Shown piece by piece: positions 14,024 through 16,040 of a stretch of 16,040 nt of DNA (its first letter is position 1; every line of letters starts with the position of its first letter). The notes under the pieces were generated by a model that saw only the letters and a list, made by a program, of their open reading frames with translations, was not told the origin of the DNA and searched no databases. The stretch is from NCBI GenBank assembly GCA_900551965.1, contig URYF01000033.1, positions 1-16,040 of the forward strand, in the 5' to 3' direction. The translations under genes and the position numbers were made by a program. This DNA is from an uncultured bacterium (lineage in GTDB: Bacteria; Cyanobacteriota; Vampirovibrionia; Gastranaerophilales; Gastranaerophilaceae).

Positions 14024-14507
14024 AGCGGTTCTTTTTGTCACCGCAAAAGCTTTGTCACTAGATGAAATTGCAGCATATCTTGATGTTGAACCGGAACTTG
14101 TTGAAGAATCTATTCTTGAATTAATTATGGATTATGCATCACGAGACGGGGCTTTGGAAATTGATGATGAAAACGGGTATATTTTGCAGGTAAAAGAAGA
14201 TTACAGTGATATTGTGGAAAAAATTTGTCCGATAGATTTATCACCTGCTGTTTTAAGAACTCTTCTTGTTATAGCCTTAAAAGAGCCTATCAGACAGACC
14301 GAGCTTGTGAAATTACGTTCAGCAGCGTATGAACATGTTGCAGAGCTTGTTGAAAAAGGTTTGGTTTCAAAGCATAAGGATAAAAACGGTCGTAGTATTA
14401 ATATCAAAACTACTGCAAAATTTGCGGAGTATTTCAAGTTAAAAGGAGATACCAGAGCGCTTGCGCAGCAGCTTGAAAGGGATTTGGCAGAGAAATCTAA
14501 TGCGTAA
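13998..14507 (+). CDS. scpB: Segregation and condensation protein B
   Basis: This 169-residue ScpB has two winged-helix domains. The first begins with the family start SRIEAVLFVTAKALSLDEIA, and the second holds SPAVLRTLLVIALKEPIRQTEL (about residues 75-96), followed by VEKGLVSKHKDKNGRSI as the wing. ScpB dimers bind the middle of ScpA and regulate the SMC ATPase ring. It is slightly shorter at the C-terminus than many ScpB proteins, which have a disordered tail. GGAGGA (13985-13990) lies seven bases before the ATG, inside the end of scpA. The stop overlaps the start of the metalloprotease gene by eight bases (ATGCGTAA). Confidence 0.93.
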   Translation: MQQLKSRIEAVLFVTAKALSLDEIAAYLDVEPELVEESILELIMDYASRDGALEIDDENGYILQVKEDYSDIVEKICPIDLSPAVLRTLLVIALKEPIRQTELVKLRSAAYEHVAELVEKGLVSKHKDKNGRSINIKTTAKFAEYFKLKGDTRALAQQLERDLAEKSNA

Positions 14508-15792
14508 AGTTTTACTTGGTATATTATTTGTCGTACTTTTGGTTGCGCTTGTTTATAAGTCGCCGTTTTCGGCTATGTATAATTATAATAAAGCAAGAGG
14601 GCTTTATAACGAGGGGCAGTATGAACAGGCTCTGCCATATTTTGAAAAGTCTTTATTTGCGGATTCAAAAGGAATTTTGGCAAGGTTTTATTATGTGCTC
14701 GCTTTAACTAAAGCAAAACCTGTTTATTCTGTTCAAAAAAAGCTTTATGATATGGCAAATTCAAAGATTGAGGATGAAGCTTCAAAATACGCAAAAGTTC
14801 AGGCTGTAGCATTGCGCTATAAATTGATGGAAGGAATTGAAAATAATTATATTCATAATGCAGCGCTTGGCAGTGATATTTTAAGGTGGGATATAAAATC
14901 TTTTCCGCTTTCTGTGTATATTGAAGATAAGGATTCTGTTCCTGAGTATTATATTCAAAATATAAATAAAGCTTTGAATTTATGGACAGCGCGGACTAAT
15001 TTTGTAAAATTCAAAGATGCCAGCTCCAAAGAAGATGCGCAGATTTTAATAAGATTTAAAGATGTGCCGCCTGATCTTTGTCAAAATGGGGTCTGCAAAT
15101 ATACTGTAGCTTATACTGACCCGTCTATTGATAATAATAAGATTTTACAACAAATGGTTTTGACCTTTTATAAGACAAATCCGCTGAAAAATAATTTTTC
15201 TCCGCGTGAGGTTTTTAATACAGCATTGCACGAGGTTGGTCATACTCTTGGAATAATGGGTCATAGTGATAATCCGGGAGATTTGATGTATTCTATGCAG
15301 GATTCGGATTTGGGTAAGGATTATTACTATTTTTACAAAACTGAAGATCAAACTTTAACCCTGCGCGATTTGAAAACACTTGTTCTTCTTTATAGGATAG
15401 AACCGACAATTTCAAACGTGAAAGATTTGCACAGTGAAACTTTTTATTATGCACCATTAATTATGGGAAGTGATGATGTGAGGTTGCAGCGCAAACTGAA
15501 TGAATTTAAAACTTATATTCAAAAATATCCTAAAATGGCAGCAGGTTATGTAAATTTAGCTTCTGTATATGTAGATATGGGCGATTACGAATCTGCATTA
15601 AAATTATTAAACGATGGTGAGTCTTATGCCAATACTGATGATGAAAAATATTTGATACATTTTGACCGTGCGGTTATTTACTATAATAAACAGAACTATG
15701 ATAAGGCTCTTGAGTCTGCTAATCTTGCAAAATCAATCAGGGCGGATAAAAATGTTCAAGATTTAATTACGGATATTATTAAAATTAAGTAG
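14500..15792 (+). CDS. Membrane-anchored metzincin (matrixin-like) zinc metalloprotease with TPR repeats
   Basis: This 430-residue protein starts with a basic end and one hydrophobic segment (residues 4-18) that should be a membrane anchor or uncleaved signal. TPR-like repeats follow (residues about 28-60, YNKARGLYNEGQYEQAL...). The protease domain (about 130-300) has the zinc motif HExxHxxGxxH as HEVGHTLGIMGH (244-255) with Glu245 as the catalytic base, and a likely Met-turn in DLMYSM (261-266). Cys194 and Cys199 may form a disulfide, consistent with an exported domain. The C-terminus has two more TPR units (about 346-415). Metzincins of this group cleave extracellular or envelope proteins; the substrate is unknown. 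The ATG at 14500 overlaps the scpB stop; the longer TTG frame from 14461 would place the signal segment internally. Co-transcription with the condensin genes is likely, but a shared function is not evident. Confidence 0.88.
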   Translation: MRKVLLGILFVVLLVALVYKSPFSAMYNYNKARGLYNEGQYEQALPYFEKSLFADSKGILARFYYVLALTKAKPVYSVQKKLYDMANSKIEDEASKYAKVQAVALRYKLMEGIENNYIHNAALGSDILRWDIKSFPLSVYIEDKDSVPEYYIQNINKALNLWTARTNFVKFKDASSKEDAQILIRFKDVPPDLCQNGVCKYTVAYTDPSIDNNKILQQMVLTFYKTNPLKNNFSPREVFNTALHEVGHTLGIMGHSDNPGDLMYSMQDSDLGKDYYYFYKTEDQTLTLRDLKTLVLLYRIEPTISNVKDLHSETFYYAPLIMGSDDVRLQRKLNEFKTYIQKYPKMAAGYVNLASVYVDMGDYESALKLLNDGESYANTDDEKYLIHFDRAVIYYNKQNYDKALESANLAKSIRADKNVQDLITDIIKIK

Positions 15793-15814
15793 TAGTTTGA
15801 TATAGGAGAGTGTA

Positions 15815-16040
15815 ATGTTAAAACCTAATAATAGTGTCGATTTGCGGGGGGGGGTACCTTTTTAAAGCCTAAAACAGGGGCTTTCGGTTGCGTGGAATTT
15901 GCCTTTACCCTATCTGAAGTTTTGATAACTCTTGGAGTTATTGGTGTTGTTGCGGCATTAACAATACCGGGGCTAATTCAGATGTATCGCCGTCACGAAG
16001 TTGAGGCAAAACTGCAGGAGAACTATTCAAAACTTGCTCA
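15815..16040 (+). CDS. Type IV prepilin-like gene, frame interrupted at a G9 tract; 3' end missing
   Basis: A strong AGGAG (15804-15808) lies six bases before ATG 15815, but this frame ends after 16 codons (TAA at 15863). The next frame, open from 15835 to the window end, encodes a prepilin N-terminus: LKPKTGAFGCVEFA, then FTLSEVLITLGVIGVVAAL, with cleavage expected after Ala, Phe as residue +1 and the required Glu at +5, followed by the hydrophobic helix. The two frames meet at nine G (15846-15854). Ten G, or seven, would join them, giving a 30-residue leader. So the gene looks switched off, damaged or mis-sequenced. The only in-frame internal start, GTG 15892, would remove nearly all of the leader and has no good ribosome binding site. 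The product would be a pilin or pseudopilin processed by prepilin peptidase. It begins 22 bases after the protease gene and may share its transcript. Confidence 0.8.
15846..15854. repeat. Poly-G tract of nine bases inside the start of the prepilin gene
   Basis: Nine consecutive G, the longest G run in the window, lie 32 bases after the A of the start codon in a strongly A/T-rich genome. Tracts like this slip during replication and are the usual basis of on/off phase variation. Confidence 0.9.

Overview
The window is AT-rich and gene-dense, with very short gaps, Shine-Dalgarno sites of the AGGAG type at many genes, and no rRNA, tRNA, CRISPR array or transposase. The most likely source is an uncultured gut-type non-photosynthetic cyanobacterial relative (Melainabacteria/Vampirovibrionia, order Gastranaerophilales). 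This is an inference. It rests on the style of the orphan proteins (short N-terminal tags such as MRIxxIN followed by an F-x-G or FG motif), on a prepilin N-terminus of the AFTLSEVLITLGVIGVVAAL type that I associate with that group, and on the smc-scpA-scpB gene order. No marker gene here proves it.

Layout. (1) 1-1975: a leftward pair, a sugar O-acetyltransferase followed by an iron-sulfur-flavoprotein-type reductase cut by the window edge, diverges from a LysR regulator that probably controls it. (2) 1977-3354: a leftward pair (a 95-residue orphan and an Ogt-type O6-alkylguanine-DNA methyltransferase) diverges from a small NifX/NafY-type protein with a Cys/His-rich tail. (3) 3355-3681: a non-coding stretch with a MITE/REP-like inverted repeat and a strong hairpin. 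(4) 3682-7087: three orphans, a 786-residue protein, a 207-residue protein and a small membrane protein. (5) 7138-8313: a UmuC-like Y-family polymerase, leftward and upstream of the small membrane protein. (6) 8445-9602: an unusual regulator made of four tandem GntR-type winged helices and no ligand domain. (7) 9691-15792: a tight operon of smc, scpA, scpB and a membrane-anchored metzincin/TPR protease. (8) 15815-end: a type IV prepilin-like gene whose reading frame is broken at a run of nine G, cut by the window edge.

How the parts relate. SMC, ScpA and ScpB form the bacterial condensin that compacts and segregates the chromosome. Their ORFs overlap, so they are probably translated as a coupled unit. 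The four-winged-helix protein directly upstream, on the same strand, could be a regulator or a chromosome-binding partner. The protease and prepilin downstream act at the cell envelope and share the transcript without an obvious functional link. The Y-family polymerase and the alkylguanine methyltransferase are separate DNA-damage tolerance and repair genes.

The most notable observations are: the G9 tract just after the start of the prepilin gene, which looks like a phase-variation switch in the OFF state; the quadruple-GntR protein; three promoters whose -10 boxes sit so close to the start codon that the mRNAs would be leaderless; and the recurring N-terminal tag on the orphan proteins.
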